DNA from: Paraburkholderia caribensis
GTDB lineage: Bacteria; Pseudomonadota; Gammaproteobacteria; Burkholderiales; Burkholderiaceae
Direction: 5' to 3'
Assembly: GCF_002902945.1 (NCBI RefSeq)
Contig: NZ_CP026104.1
Location: 378,482 to 442,481, forward strand
Length of the DNA stretch: 64,000 bases
The position numbers and the translations under genes are program-made. Every line of letters starts with the position of its first letter. Positions within the stretch are counted from its first letter, which is position 1. Below the pieces are notes generated by a model that did not search any database, was not told where the DNA came from, and saw only the letters and a program-made list of their open reading frames with translations. Below are positions 8,843-18,106 of this stretch, piece after piece.

Positions 8843-9492
8843 GCCCTGGTGGTCGCTGACTGTGAGGCGCTTGCCGCGGACATTCGGCCGACGCTTTACG
8901 AAGCACTCTGGGCGACGTCCGCCAGTCTGACTTGTCGGACCCGTGACGTACGGCTGTTGCCGAGGCTGAACCTGCCGTTCGAAGGGCAAACCGCAGAGAT
9001 GGGCGACCGTCGCTTCCTGGCCGACCAGTGCCCCACGACCGGGCGCGGCGATCGCCTCGGGCGCCGCCCCATGCAAAAGGCATAACTCGACCCACAGCTG
9101 TCGTTCGCGCTGTCTGATGTTCAACGGCGGCTAACCGAGTGGTCCGGACACCCACGCCAGCTTTAGGGCGCAGCGGTTCGGCCTTGCTGTCATTGAGACT
9201 GACGTGAGTTCATGTCAGCTGTATGGCGGTTGCCGACGGCGGCAAGATTGTGCATTCGACGGCGCCTTCCTGCATTGGCAAACTCACACCGCCGTCCCCT
9301 TGTCGATATCCGGATCAATGCGACGCCGACGATCGCTGCCACGTAGGATTATTCGATGGCTTCTATTGGCCACAAGAATCTGACGGTGCCTCCGCACGCG
9401 TTGGCCGCCGTCGAACAAATCTAAATGTTCTTAGCCCTTGCCTTCTATACCACGGGTAGCTACGACGTCTTACACCGCGACTCTGCTTTGCG
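8843..9492. other. Intergenic region, no gene recognised
   Basis: About 650 bp between the metallo-hydrolase pseudogene and the M24 peptidase stop. The only recognisable structure is the 76-bp dispersed repeat at 9018-9093. Short open frames here have no plausible start signals or recognisable domains. Confidence 0.6.
9018..9093 (+). repeat. 76-bp dispersed repeat, copy 1
   Basis: Nearly identical to 34792-34867, with about 4 differences in 76 positions and the same orientation. Both copies are intergenic and share the core ccccacgaccgggcgcggcg. The element has no obvious coding role. Confidence 0.85.
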
Positions 9493-10179
9493 CTACGCGT
9501 AATACTCGTCGGGCAGCAGCATGTCTTCGAAGAACGCGCCGAATCTGCCCTGCGGGTCGCGGATATGGCATTCGACGACCCATCGCATCGCGGCGGGACG
9601 GCGCTCGAGTCGCGCCAGGGGACCCGCATGAATCGCGGCATGCGGATAATCCGAAAGTCGGTGGCCCGCGACGACGGGATCGAGGAGCCAACCCGCCTTC
9701 GACGCGGCCTCGGCGGCGTGCCGGTACAGTTCGGCGCCCGTGAGCCCCTCGTTGATCCACAACGCGCGAACGTCATGGAACAACGCTTTGACGTCGCGCG
9801 CGCAACGCGCATGCTCCGCATGATCGCCCACCACGAAGGTGTCGCCCGCATCGCCTTCCCATGCACCATAACGGGGGCCGATGTCGATGAAGAAAATGTC
9901 GTTCTCCGCGAGCACGACGCGGGACGCTGGCTGCTCCGTCAACGGCCTCGCCGTGTTCGCGCCAAAACGCACGATGACGGGATGCCACGTGCGCGCCATT
10001 CCGGCATCCGCGAGCAAGCTCTTCGTCAGCTGAACGGCGTCGTCTTCCGTCATCCCCGGCTCGATATGACTCGCGACTTCGCGAATCACCGCAAGTGTCT
10101 TCGCACGCGTGTCGAGCATCCCGAGAATTGAAAACCCACGCCCGACCTCTTCGGGATCTTGAACTTGCGAATCTTGCAC
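9493..10179 (-). CDS. M24-family metallopeptidase (Xaa-Pro aminopeptidase/creatinase fold)
   Basis: 228 aa, pita-bread fold. Candidate metal ligands are the two Asp residues of FFIDIGPRYGAWEGDAGDTF, followed by the late His/Glu segments (AGHRLSDYPHAAIH, WVVECHIRD). The start is GTG at 10179, with AGAGG 6 nt upstream. It lacks the N-terminal domain of larger family members, making it a short stand-alone catalytic domain. The gene follows an alpha/beta hydrolase by 48 bp on the same strand, so it is probably last in the minus-strand hydrolase operon. Substrate unknown. Confidence 0.85.
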   Translation of the reverse strand: MQDSQVQDPEEVGRGFSILGMLDTRAKTLAVIREVASHIEPGMTEDDAVQLTKSLLADAGMARTWHPVIVRFGANTARPLTEQPASRVVLAENDIFFIDIGPRYGAWEGDAGDTFVVGDHAEHARCARDVKALFHDVRALWINEGLTGAELYRHAAEAASKAGWLLDPVVAGHRLSDYPHAAIHAGPLARLERRPAAMRWVVECHIRDPQGRFGAFFEDMLLPDEYYA

Positions 10180-10227
10180 ATGAACCTCTTTTGAACTTCA
10201 ACATCTCTCGTTTCGATAGACGCCTCA

Positions 10228-11010
10228 TTACCAGCCTGCGAGAAATTCGCGCAGCAACGTGATGTAGAGCGTCGGCTCTTCGACGTTGGGAAAATGACCT
10301 GAACGCTTCATCTCGACGAATTCCACATCGGAAATCAGGCTCGCACACTCCTGACCGTCCTGCACGCTGTTGAGCCGGTCGTAGCGTCCGGACATGACCA
10401 GCGTATTGGCCTTGATGCGCGGCAGCGCTGGCCTCAGATCGAAGCCCGTCAACGCCGCTGCGGCAGAGGCCCATTCCGGGGGCGTCAATGGAACGCGGCG
10501 CTCTTCGCTGATCCACGCCGCCTTCGTTGGCTCGCTCGCGTAAGGGCCGAAGGACAGCTTCAGCAGATATTCCTGCTGCTCGTCATGCGTCATGCCCTTG
10601 AATTCATCGGCATGTTCCGCAATCAGCCGCGCCGATGACGATGTCTCGCCATGACACTTCGGCACGACGAGCACCAGGCTATGAATGCGCGCGGGGTATC
10701 TCGCAGCGAGACCCTGCGCGACGTAACTGCCCATCGACGAGCCAACGACACGAGTGTCGGTCATCCCGAGCACATCGAGGACGCCTGCGGCATCGTCGAT
10801 ATGGTCGTCGAGCGTATAGTGCGCGGGACGCGCCGATCGGCCATGACCTCGCGCGTCGATTGCGACCGTCGTGAAGTACGGCTTGAACGACTCGACCTCC
10901 TTCGACCACACACGCCCGCTCGCGCCGAGTCCGTGAAGAAACAGCAGCGGCGGTCCCGTCCCCTCTATCGCGACACTGAGGTCGACACCGTTGACGCGCA
11001 ATATCGGCAT
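10228..11010 (-). CDS. Alpha/beta hydrolase
   Basis: 260 aa. Features of the fold are the oxyanion loop LLFLHGLGAS, the nucleophile elbow GSSMGS (Ser is the nucleophile), a late Asp in SGRYDRLNS and the catalytic His in KRSGHFPNVEEP. It resembles 3-oxoadipate enol-lactonase/MhpC-like enzymes. It starts 15 bp after the upstream HSL-type hydrolase stop and is followed by the M24 peptidase. The substrate cannot be inferred. Confidence 0.9.
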   Translation of the reverse strand: MPILRVNGVDLSVAIEGTGPPLLFLHGLGASGRVWSKEVESFKPYFTTVAIDARGHGRSARPAHYTLDDHIDDAAGVLDVLGMTDTRVVGSSMGSYVAQGLAARYPARIHSLVLVVPKCHGETSSSARLIAEHADEFKGMTHDEQQEYLLKLSFGPYASEPTKAAWISEERRVPLTPPEWASAAAALTGFDLRPALPRIKANTLVMSGRYDRLNSVQDGQECASLISDVEFVEMKRSGHFPNVEEPTLYITLLREFLAGW

Positions 11011-11025
11011 GGTTTGAGCACTCTT

Positions 11026-11964
11026 TCAGGCAGTTGTGGAAACGTCGGCGGACGCCGGGCGCATGTCGATGCCGAGATGCACGCGCAGGAACATGGCGCC
11101 TTCTTCCAGCGCGGCATCCGCTTCGTCGAGAACGGAATGCCATATGTGCCATTCATGAATCATTTGTGGCCAGATATCGAGGCGCACTCTCGCCTGGGCA
11201 GCACCTGCCTTGCCCGCGAAGCGCACCGAATCGTCGAGCAAGGTCTCGTTGCCGCCGACGTGAATCAGCAACGGCGGCAAGCCAGCCTGGTCGCCGAACA
11301 ATGGCGACGCGAACGGCGTGGTATGCGACTGCGCACGCAAGTAGTTTTGTGCAAAGAATGCAAGACCTTCCGGTGAAACGACGGGATCGACGCTAGCCTT
11401 TGTCAAGACCGATTGCCCCGACATGCTCAAATCGAGCCACGGCGAAATCAGGAACGCCGCAGACGGCAGAGCGAGACAGCGACGCTTCAGATCCAGCATC
11501 AGCGACGCGCACAATCCTCCTCCTGCCGAATCGCCGACGAGCGCGATCGACTCCGGCGCGTATCCCTGCTGCAGCAGCCAGCACCAGGCGGCAACGGTGT
11601 CATCGAAGGCTGCGGGGTAAGGATGCTCCGGCGCCCGCCGGTAATCGAGCGCATACACGTTCGCCGTCGTGCGCACGGCGATCTCGGCGATCAGTGTACG
11701 GAATGTCTCAGGCTCACCCATCACGAATCCGCCGCCGTGCAGAAAGAGGATCGCCTTACCGGCTAACCCCTGTGGCGCGCTGCAATGAAGTCCCTTGAAC
11801 CCGGGGAAGTCGAGGGTTCTAAAGCTCGCTCGCGGATTGACGGGCAGAGGTCCGTAGAGCGCCTTCAGTCCTTCGCGCAGTTGCGGCGCGGACAACTGCC
11901 CATGCGCGTCCTTGCTGACGCGCTCGATATTCGAAATAACGTTGACCAACTGTGTGTTCGACAT
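11026..11964 (-). CDS. HSL-type alpha/beta hydrolase (esterase/lipase family)
   Basis: 312 aa from the ATG at 11964 (MSNTQLVNVISN); an upstream in-frame extension lacks family similarity. The hormone-sensitive-lipase oxyanion motif HGGGF, the nucleophile motif GDSAGG, a candidate acidic residue in HVGGNETLLDD and His in MIHEWHIWH are all present. It acts on carboxyl esters in this family. The gene is part of the minus-strand run from 12299 to 9493 and is presumably co-transcribed with the thioredoxin-like gene upstream. Confidence 0.9.
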   Translation of the reverse strand: MSNTQLVNVISNIERVSKDAHGQLSAPQLREGLKALYGPLPVNPRASFRTLDFPGFKGLHCSAPQGLAGKAILFLHGGGFVMGEPETFRTLIAEIAVRTTANVYALDYRRAPEHPYPAAFDDTVAAWCWLLQQGYAPESIALVGDSAGGGLCASLMLDLKRRCLALPSAAFLISPWLDLSMSGQSVLTKASVDPVVSPEGLAFFAQNYLRAQSHTTPFASPLFGDQAGLPPLLIHVGGNETLLDDSVRFAGKAGAAQARVRLDIWPQMIHEWHIWHSVLDEADAALEEGAMFLRVHLGIDMRPASADVSTTA

Positions 11965-12026
11965 GCTCTTGCCCCAGACGGTGACAGAGATTGAATAGCG
12001 ACGCCGCGAACGTTTGCCCGTACGGT

Positions 12027-12299
12027 TCAAAGGCTTTCCGGCGAGGGACCGACATGCCACTCAGGCTCCCTGAACGCCGAAATCGGTGCATGCGGGTCGA
12101 TCTCGATCACTTGCCCGCCGAACACGAGCGACGGCAAACGCGATACGCGTAGCGCTTCAGCTTCCGCTACCGCATCTCGCCGTTCCGACAGATTGACGAC
12201 ACGCAGCGCAAAGCGGGTCTTGTCGATCAACGTGTCCATGCTCTCGACCACTCCGACGCAGATCGAGCAGCCATCGTGATACAGCGTTATGGGAGTCAT
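12027..12299 (-). CDS. Thioredoxin/glutaredoxin-fold small protein
   Basis: About 90 aa with a CxxC redox motif near the N-terminus (YHDGCSICVGVVESM) and a cis-Pro loop candidate (SRLPSLVFGG). The start at 12299 (MTPITLYHDG) is chosen because GGAG lies 6 nt upstream; an alternative ATG is four codons earlier. It is first gene of the minus-strand hydrolase operon and lies divergent from the AraC-type regulator at 12586. A glutaredoxin-like thiol role is inferred from fold. Confidence 0.75.
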   Translation of the reverse strand: MTPITLYHDGCSICVGVVESMDTLIDKTRFALRVVNLSERRDAVAEAEALRVSRLPSLVFGGQVIEIDPHAPISAFREPEWHVGPSPESL

Positions 12300-12585
12300 T
12301 TGCTTCTCCATCAATATAGTTCGGATATCTGCATGCTTACGCCGCACTGCAAACTGACGAGCATTGTCGGCTAGGCCGCGCCAAGGGGTCCATGGGCGCG
12401 AGATTCGAACTCAAGCCAAAGAAGGGCATCGAACGGCCATCTCGGCACACCCATGCCGATGCTGTATCCGATGCGCTGCGCACGCGGCTTCATTTCCGGA
12501 CACAACGCGTCAACAAAGCGCCATGCCGCGATCCGGATCAAACCGCAGCCCTACACTCGATTGCGTTCAACGAATCGGGGCAACG

Positions 12586-13509
12586 ATGCATATCGGAATC
12601 CTTGTCCTGCCACGTCACAGGACGTCGGACCTTGTTGCGGCAATGGACACACTCAGCCTACTCGATGAAGGCTCTAACAACGGCAAACACTACCGGTTCC
12701 AGCTGATCGGGCTGGACTTCCTGTATGTGACGGGGAAAGGCGGCCTCGCCGTGATGGCCGATTCGACCATTGCGACCACCACGCCCGATTTCGACACGCT
12801 GCTCATAGCGGGTGGCGAATCGGACCGGTCGCCGACCGCAGCGGCGCTCGTCGAATGGATCGCCGCAGCGGGGCAAAAGGCGCGCCGCATCGGCGCGGTC
12901 GGCGAGGCGGTACCGTTGCTTGCCAGCGCGGGTCTGCTCGACGGATGCACGGTCGCGCTTCACCCTGCCGCGCTTCGGCGGTTCTCGCAACGATGGCCAA
13001 CCGTCGTCGCGAGGTCCGATCAATCCTTCATACGTGACGGCAAGGTGTTGACGGCGTTCGGCCCGGAATCCAGCGTCGAGCTTGCGCTTGAACTCGTCAG
13101 GGATGACTTCGGACAGTTCGCCGCGTCCCAACTGGCTCAACGTCTCGACACCTGCTGTCGAACGTCAATGAAACGGGCCGCGCGGCCCTGTCTTCGCATG
13201 GGCAAACGCGCCTGCATCCGCGAACTTCAGCATTACATCCTGTCGCACCTGTCAGCGGATCTTTGCGTGTCTCGCCTCGCTGCCCGTGCCGGGATGAGCG
13301 AGCGCCATTTCGCACGCGTGTTCGTCCGCGAAACGGGCACCACGCCGCTCGAATTCGTGCGCACGCAGCGCGTCACGCAAGCGATGCGATTGCTCGTCCA
13401 ATCCACTCACTCCATTGCGCAGATCGCCCAGTTGTGCGGCTTCAGCGGAGCGCAGACGCTCAGGCGCAACGTCGCGGCCGTTCTCGGCACAACGGCGCTT
13501 GAACGCTGA
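12586..13509 (+). CDS. GlxA-type AraC-family regulator (DJ-1/PfpI + HTH)
   Basis: 307 aa. Residues 1-180 match the DJ-1/PfpI-like ligand domain of GlxA regulators (IGILVLPRHRTSDLVAAMD, then DTLLIAGGE). The C-terminus has the two AraC helix-turn-helix units (LCVSRLAARAGMSERHFARV and SIAQIAQLCGFSG). The start at 12586 is the first residue of the domain; the longer upstream open frame is not homologous. It is divergent from the hydrolase operon and is its likely regulator. Confidence 0.9.
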   Translation: MHIGILVLPRHRTSDLVAAMDTLSLLDEGSNNGKHYRFQLIGLDFLYVTGKGGLAVMADSTIATTTPDFDTLLIAGGESDRSPTAAALVEWIAAAGQKARRIGAVGEAVPLLASAGLLDGCTVALHPAALRRFSQRWPTVVARSDQSFIRDGKVLTAFGPESSVELALELVRDDFGQFAASQLAQRLDTCCRTSMKRAARPCLRMGKRACIRELQHYILSHLSADLCVSRLAARAGMSERHFARVFVRETGTTPLEFVRTQRVTQAMRLLVQSTHSIAQIAQLCGFSGAQTLRRNVAAVLGTTALER

Positions 13510-13689
13510 GCGTTATCCGTCGCAGGGGCACTTCAGAAACGCCTCTTGGCCGGCTGGCCGTTCTCTGTCCTTCGATGGCCGAAATTTGATCGTTGAGCGA
13601 CTTTCGGCCACGCGATTCATGAACCAAAATTTGTTCCAAGACACCGGGCGCTTGCCCGATCGGAATTCAAAATATTCAGGAGGTTCATC

Positions 13690-14679
13690 ATGTCCACGCT
13701 TTCTTCCCCCGGCCCACAAGTTGTCCGAAATAGCGCTTCCATCAAGAATCTGCCAGTGAACCTGTTCGGCTCTGTTATGGGTATTGCCGGCCTCTCCCTC
13801 GCGTGGCGGCTCACGAGCCACGAGTTCGGCGTGAGCCCCTATGTTTCAGGCGCAATCGGCACGCTCGCCGTCGTGGTTTTCCTGCTGCTCAGCGGCGGAT
13901 ACCTCGTTAAGTGGTTCAGGCATCCCGACGCAGTGGCCGGCGAATTCCGTCACCCGATTGCAGGCAACTTCTTCGGCACGATCACGATTGCGATCCTGCT
14001 GCTGTCGTCCGTCATCGCGCCCGTCAGCCTGTTGCTTTCCGAAGTGGTCTGGACGATCGGCACCATCAGCACGGTGGCGCTCTCGTTCGTGATCGCGAGC
14101 CGTTTGCTGCAGGGCAAGATCGATGCGGGCCACGCGGTTCCGGCGTGGCTGATACCGGGCGTGGCGACACTCGACATTGCCGTGGCCGGCGGCACGATGC
14201 CGATGCCCTGGGCGCATGAAGTCAACCTGTTCGGGCTCGCCGTTGGCGCGATGATCGCGCTGCTGTTCTTCACGATGATCATGTCGCGCCTGATCCATCA
14301 CGAACCGCTGCCCGTCGGGATGGTGCCCTCGATGGTGATTCTGATCGCGCCGTTTGAAGTCGGCTTCCTCGCGTACACGAACTTCACGCAGCACGTCGAT
14401 ACGTTTGCGGGCCTGCTTTTCTACTTCGGTCTGTTCGTGTTCGTGACGCTGGCGTTCAAGGTGTTCCGTAAGGGCATCCCGTTTGCGGCCGGCTGGTGGG
14501 CGATCAGCTTTCCGATGGCCGCGCTGACGAGCGCGTCGCTGAAGTACTCGATGTTCGTGCAGGCCTGGCCCGTGACGCTCATTGCTATCGCTCTGCTCAC
14601 GCTTCTCACCATTGCGATCGCCGTGCTGTTCGTCCGGACGCTGCACTTCCTGTTCAACGGCAAGCTTCTCGGCGCATAA
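13690..14679 (+). CDS. TDT-family transporter (TehA/SLAC1-like)
   Basis: 329 aa membrane protein with about ten hydrophobic segments of the tellurite-resistance/dicarboxylate transporter family. The N-terminal LPVNLFGSVMGIAGLSLAW is the characteristic first segment, and the GGTMPMPWAHEVNLFGLAVG segment is typical of TehA-like channels. A strong ribosome site AGGAGG lies about 7 nt before ATG. The transported anion is unknown. A perfect palindrome follows the stop by 7 bp. Confidence 0.9.
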   Translation: MSTLSSPGPQVVRNSASIKNLPVNLFGSVMGIAGLSLAWRLTSHEFGVSPYVSGAIGTLAVVVFLLLSGGYLVKWFRHPDAVAGEFRHPIAGNFFGTITIAILLLSSVIAPVSLLLSEVVWTIGTISTVALSFVIASRLLQGKIDAGHAVPAWLIPGVATLDIAVAGGTMPMPWAHEVNLFGLAVGAMIALLFFTMIMSRLIHHEPLPVGMVPSMVILIAPFEVGFLAYTNFTQHVDTFAGLLFYFGLFVFVTLAFKVFRKGIPFAAGWWAISFPMAALTSASLKYSMFVQAWPVTLIAIALLTLLTIAIAVLFVRTLHFLFNGKLLGA

Positions 14680-14686
14680 GCATGGA

Positions 14687-14715
14687 TGCTGCGGCATGAA
14701 TTTCATGCCGCAGCA
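14687..14715. terminator. Perfect palindromic hairpin after the TDT transporter
   Basis: Fourteen-base arms (TGCTGCGGCATGAA and its complement) separated by one base. No run of T follows on the plus strand, so it is a stem that could stop or stabilise a transcript rather than a classical intrinsic terminator. Confidence 0.6.
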
Positions 14716-14746
14716 GGTCTTGCGTCACACCAGCCTCCACGCACCG

Positions 14747-15034
14747 CTATCGTCGCGGGCGTGGAGGTTTTGTTTCGTCTGCGCAAAAGTGAACTGGCTG
14801 CTGCCCTTGCCCGGAAGCGAAGAGCAGAGCATCAAGCAGTGCATTCAGGAACGATTCAACGACTTCATACGGCACGACGCACGTCGCGTGGCGTCCTTCA
14901 ATTCGGGACCACACCAGTTCGACATCGAAACCATCAACAACCAGTTCCACCGCTGCGAGGATGAATCGCTCGTCATCGGATGACACGGGTAAGCGGAAAT
15001 GGATGATGCATTCAGTCGACCTTCTCGAATGCAT
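14747..15034 (-). CDS. Possible small hypothetical protein
   Basis: A 95-codon frame from the ATG at 15034. Its middle part (DERFILAAVELVVDGFDVELVW) has the hydrophobic-acidic alternation of a folded protein. No family was recognised and no clear ribosome site is visible. It sits between the transporter and cfa on the same strand as cfa. It could equally be non-coding. Confidence 0.35.
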   Translation of the reverse strand: MHSRRSTECIIHFRLPVSSDDERFILAAVELVVDGFDVELVWSRIEGRHATCVVPYEVVESFLNALLDALLFASGQGQQPVHFCADETKPPRPRR

Positions 15035-15148
15035 CAGGAACGGGATGAACGCGGATGACAAGTCGCCTCTCCCTGAATGAACGATGGATGCTACGGCAAC
15101 TCACTAACCGCGTGACGCACGTGCGGACGCCACGCGTTGTGAAACGGA

Positions 15149-16372
15149 TCAGCGGTACATGTAGCGACGCGACCAGGGAATCACGGCCGCCGGCTGCCGC
15201 GACTTCTGGCACACGATCTGGAAGATCGACACGTTGTCCACCGCGAATGCGTGCGCGCAACCCGCCAGATACACGCGCCAGATCCGGTACTTCGTTTCAC
15301 CTACCATTGCGCGGATGCGCTGCGCCTGCGCTTCGAAATGCTCGGTCCAGTGCGCCAGCGTACGCACGTAGTGTCGGCGGAGGTTCTCGACGTCAAGTGG
15401 CTCCAGTCCGCCCGACTGCATCGTCTTCAGCGCCAGTGAGATGTGCGGCAGTTCTCCCGCAGGGAATACGTATTTGTCGATAAAGCTTCCGCCGCCGTGA
15501 GGAGAATCGCCGCTCTCAGCATCCGTCGACGTGATGCCGTGATTCATCGCAATACCGTTGTCGGTCAATAACGACTGGATACGTGAGAAGTATTCCTCGA
15601 GATTGTCTGGCCCGACATGCTCGAACATGCCGACGCTCGTGATCCGGTCGAATTGGCCAGTCACGTCCCGGTAGTCCTGAAGACGGATCTCGACGAGATC
15701 GGCGACCTGTGCTTCGCGAACCCGTTCGAGCGCGAGATCGTACTGTCGTTCGGATAGCGTAATGCCGACGCAATGCGTTCCGAAGCGCTGCGCCGCCCTG
15801 ATGATCAGCGCACCCCAGCCGCATCCGATATCGAGCAGTGTGTGCCCGCGCCTGAGCCTTATTTTCGACAGAATCAGATCGATCTTCTTTTCTTGCGCTT
15901 CGTCGAGCGTTTCAAGACCATATTCGAAGTAGCCGCACGAATAGACCATCTTCCTGTCGAGCCAGAGGCGGTAGAAGTCGTTCGACACGTCATAGTGGTA
16001 TTGAATTGCCGCCTTGTCATCGCTCTTCGAATGCGCGTACTTACGCATCAGCTTGCCCGCCAGGCTCGCGCCGCCAGTCGATGGTGCCGGCAGCGCGGCC
16101 AGCTTGTAAGCGACATCAACGATATCGGCCACCTTGCCGTCGATATCGATTGACTCCCGCACGTAGGCCTCGCCAAGCGTATCGAGGCTCGGGTCGAGAA
16201 ACGCACCGATCGCGCCGATGTCATTGATGCGCAGCGATACGAGAGGTGTATCGAACGACCCGAGGTCGTGACTGATACCGTTCCATAGAGTCAAACGAAC
16301 AGGAAGATCGAGCTCGTTTCGAACGCGCTCCATCCAGACCTGGAGCTTTGCGCCCAGAACCTTGTCTAGCAT
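15149..16372 (-). CDS. cfa: Cyclopropane-fatty-acyl-phospholipid synthase
   Basis: 407 aa SAM-dependent methyltransferase that adds a methylene bridge to unsaturated acyl chains of membrane phospholipids. The SAM-binding motif LLDIGCGWGALIIRAAQRFG is present, preceded by the substrate region (IQYHYDVSNDFYRLWLD, VYSCGYFE) and followed by SVGMFEHVG and GGGSFIDKYVFP, all family signatures. The start at 16372 (MLDKVLGAK) begins the homology; a longer upstream frame is spurious. The usual length is about 380-420 aa, so it is complete. It lies 68 bp after an SMR gene on the same strand. Confidence 0.95.
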   Translation of the reverse strand: MLDKVLGAKLQVWMERVRNELDLPVRLTLWNGISHDLGSFDTPLVSLRINDIGAIGAFLDPSLDTLGEAYVRESIDIDGKVADIVDVAYKLAALPAPSTGGASLAGKLMRKYAHSKSDDKAAIQYHYDVSNDFYRLWLDRKMVYSCGYFEYGLETLDEAQEKKIDLILSKIRLRRGHTLLDIGCGWGALIIRAAQRFGTHCVGITLSERQYDLALERVREAQVADLVEIRLQDYRDVTGQFDRITSVGMFEHVGPDNLEEYFSRIQSLLTDNGIAMNHGITSTDAESGDSPHGGGSFIDKYVFPAGELPHISLALKTMQSGGLEPLDVENLRRHYVRTLAHWTEHFEAQAQRIRAMVGETKYRIWRVYLAGCAHAFAVDNVSIFQIVCQKSRQPAAVIPWSRRYMYR

Positions 16373-16440
16373 GTAAGAACCTGCAAAAAAATAAGACTGA
16401 ACCACCGTGGCGGATGACGACGCCAAAACGCCAGGCCGGA

Positions 16441-16755
16441 CTACGAAGCCATTTTCAGACCGATCACGCCGACGACGATGCACCCGAGAAAGGCCATCCG
16501 GGCCGGCGACGCGGAATCGCCGAACAGATGGATGCCAAGAATGGCCGTACCCGCTGCGCCAATGCCCGTCCACACGGCATAAGCGCTGCCGATGGGCAAA
16601 GTCCGCACAGAAGCTGCCAGAAGCGTCATGCTGGCCAGCAGCGACACCGCGGCGCCGAGCGTTGGCCAAAAACGTGTGAATCCTGCACAATACTTCAGAC
16701 CAGTGGCGAATAGAATTTCGAAAATGCCTGCCAGGAACACACAAAACCAGGCCAC
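16441..16755 (-). CDS. SMR-family small multidrug/guanidinium exporter (SugE-like)
   Basis: 104 aa with four hydrophobic helices. The first helix carries the essential membrane Glu (FLAGIFEILFATGLKY), and GSAYAVWTGIGAAGTAILG is the typical SMR segment. The start is GTG at 16755: GGAGG lies 8 nt upstream, and the translated product then begins Met-Ala-Trp-Phe as in SugE/Gdx proteins. The upstream in-frame start would add ten unlikely residues. No guanidine riboswitch was recognised upstream. Confidence 0.9.
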   Translation of the reverse strand: MAWFCVFLAGIFEILFATGLKYCAGFTRFWPTLGAAVSLLASMTLLAASVRTLPIGSAYAVWTGIGAAGTAILGIHLFGDSASPARMAFLGCIVVGVIGLKMAS

Positions 16756-17032
16756 CTGATGCACCTCCTCACAAAAAAAGAACACCCAATTGCCAGATCA
16801 TGGCCGTCCCATTCTGCCAACGAATAGCACCGCGGTGAGTCGTGGGAAGCCGTCAGAAACGGTCAAGTTGCGATAAGGTAAGGACACGCACGGACGGAAA
16901 GCCGCATCGGGTTACGAATGAGGCGTGATGCGAAATAACGGCCACACTCGGCCCATTTCCTGCCATCGGTTCTGGTGACGGCGTCCTGGCGCATACAATG
17001 CAGATAGCTTCAATCGATCAGCGTCCGGAGTC

Positions 17033-18037
17033 ATGATGCGAATCGCTCTCTTGGTGTTTCCCGGCGTCCAGATGCTCGACCTTGCCGGGCCAATGGACGT
17101 GTTTACCGAAGCGAACTGTCAGCTAGGCGATCCGAATGCCTACGCGCTGCTGACCGTCGCCCCTACCCTGGAAACCATCTCCGCGTCGAATGGCATGCGG
17201 TTTCTTCCCGATGCGTCGATCGCCGACACGCCCTGCGACATCGACACCCTGCTCGTAGCCGGAAGTCCGCGCATTTACGAGTATGAAGAGAATGGGGAGT
17301 TGATTGCGTGGCTCGTCGGACAGTCCCGCTACGTGCGCCGGCTAGGCTCCGTCTGTTCAGGCGCGTTCCTGCTCGCCCGTGCGGGCTTGCTCACGGGCAG
17401 GCGCGCCACCACGCACTGGAATTCCGCGGCACGGCTCGCAAAGAGCTATCCGAACGTGCGTGTCGAACCTGACCATATCTTCGTCAAGGATGGTCCTGTG
17501 TACACGTCTGCGGGCGTAACGGCTGGAATGGATCTCGCACTCGCCCTGGTCGAAGAAGATCACGGCCGTGGCGTGGCATTGCGCGTTGCCCGTGAACTCG
17601 TGATGTTCGTCAAACGCCCTGGCGGTCAATCGCAATACAGTCTGCATCTGGCAGCGCAGGTCACCGAACGCAGCCCGTTGCGGGACATTCAGGAATCGAT
17701 CCTCAACGATCTGTCGGCGGAGCTTTCCGTCGAAGTGCTAGCCAGTCGGGCGGGAATGAGCGTCAGAAACTTTTCGCGGATGTTCAAACGAGAGACGGGC
17801 ACGACGCCCGGTGATTTCGTCGAAATTGCGCGCGTGCAGGCTGCCAGACGAATGCTCGAGGAAAGCGATACGCCCCTCAAGAAAGTGGCGTACGTGTGCG
17901 GGTTCAGTGATCAGAACAGCTTGCGCCGCGCGTTCATCCGGCGTCTCGGCGTGACGCCGATCGAATATCGCCAGCGCTTTCGCGGCGAGGGTCCGGCGCT
18001 GCTGGAAACCGTGCGGCAGGCTATTGCCGCCACTTGA
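17033..18037 (+). CDS. GlxA-type AraC-family regulator
   Basis: 334 aa. The DJ-1/PfpI domain (residues 1-190; IALLVFPGVQMLDLAGPMDVF and the elbow-like RLGSVCSGAFLLA) is followed by AraC-type helix-turn-helix motifs (LSVEVLASRAGMSVRNFSRM and PLKKVAYVCGFSDQ). GGAG precedes the ATG. The gene is divergent from the SMR gene and convergent with thioredoxin; a shared hairpin lies between the convergent stops. Target and effector are unknown. Confidence 0.92.
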   Translation: MMRIALLVFPGVQMLDLAGPMDVFTEANCQLGDPNAYALLTVAPTLETISASNGMRFLPDASIADTPCDIDTLLVAGSPRIYEYEENGELIAWLVGQSRYVRRLGSVCSGAFLLARAGLLTGRRATTHWNSAARLAKSYPNVRVEPDHIFVKDGPVYTSAGVTAGMDLALALVEEDHGRGVALRVARELVMFVKRPGGQSQYSLHLAAQVTERSPLRDIQESILNDLSAELSVEVLASRAGMSVRNFSRMFKRETGTTPGDFVEIARVQAARRMLEESDTPLKKVAYVCGFSDQNSLRRAFIRRLGVTPIEYRQRFRGEGPALLETVRQAIAAT

Positions 18038-18076
18038 GACACTGCACTCCGGCTACCGGCAGCACGAGACATCACA

Positions 18077-18102
18077 CGGGAGACGGCACATGCCGTCTCC
18101 CG
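18077..18102. terminator. Bidirectional hairpin between convergent genes
   Basis: Perfect 12-base arms (cgggagacggca and its complement) around a 2-base loop. It lies 39 bp after the GlxA-type stop and 4 bp before the thioredoxin stop on the other strand. Position and strength suggest a shared transcription terminator. Confidence 0.75.
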
Positions 18103-18106
18103 ATTG

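Noticed and set aside
16373..16744. N-terminal extension of cyclopropane synthase
   Set aside because: It overlaps the SMR gene antisense of frame and has no similarity to the family; MLDKVLGAK at 16372 starts the homology.
16786..17032. Possible guanidine riboswitch upstream of the SMR gene
   Set aside because: No pair of hairpins with the ACGR loops expected for the guanidine-II class, nor ykkC-type structure, could be made out by eye.
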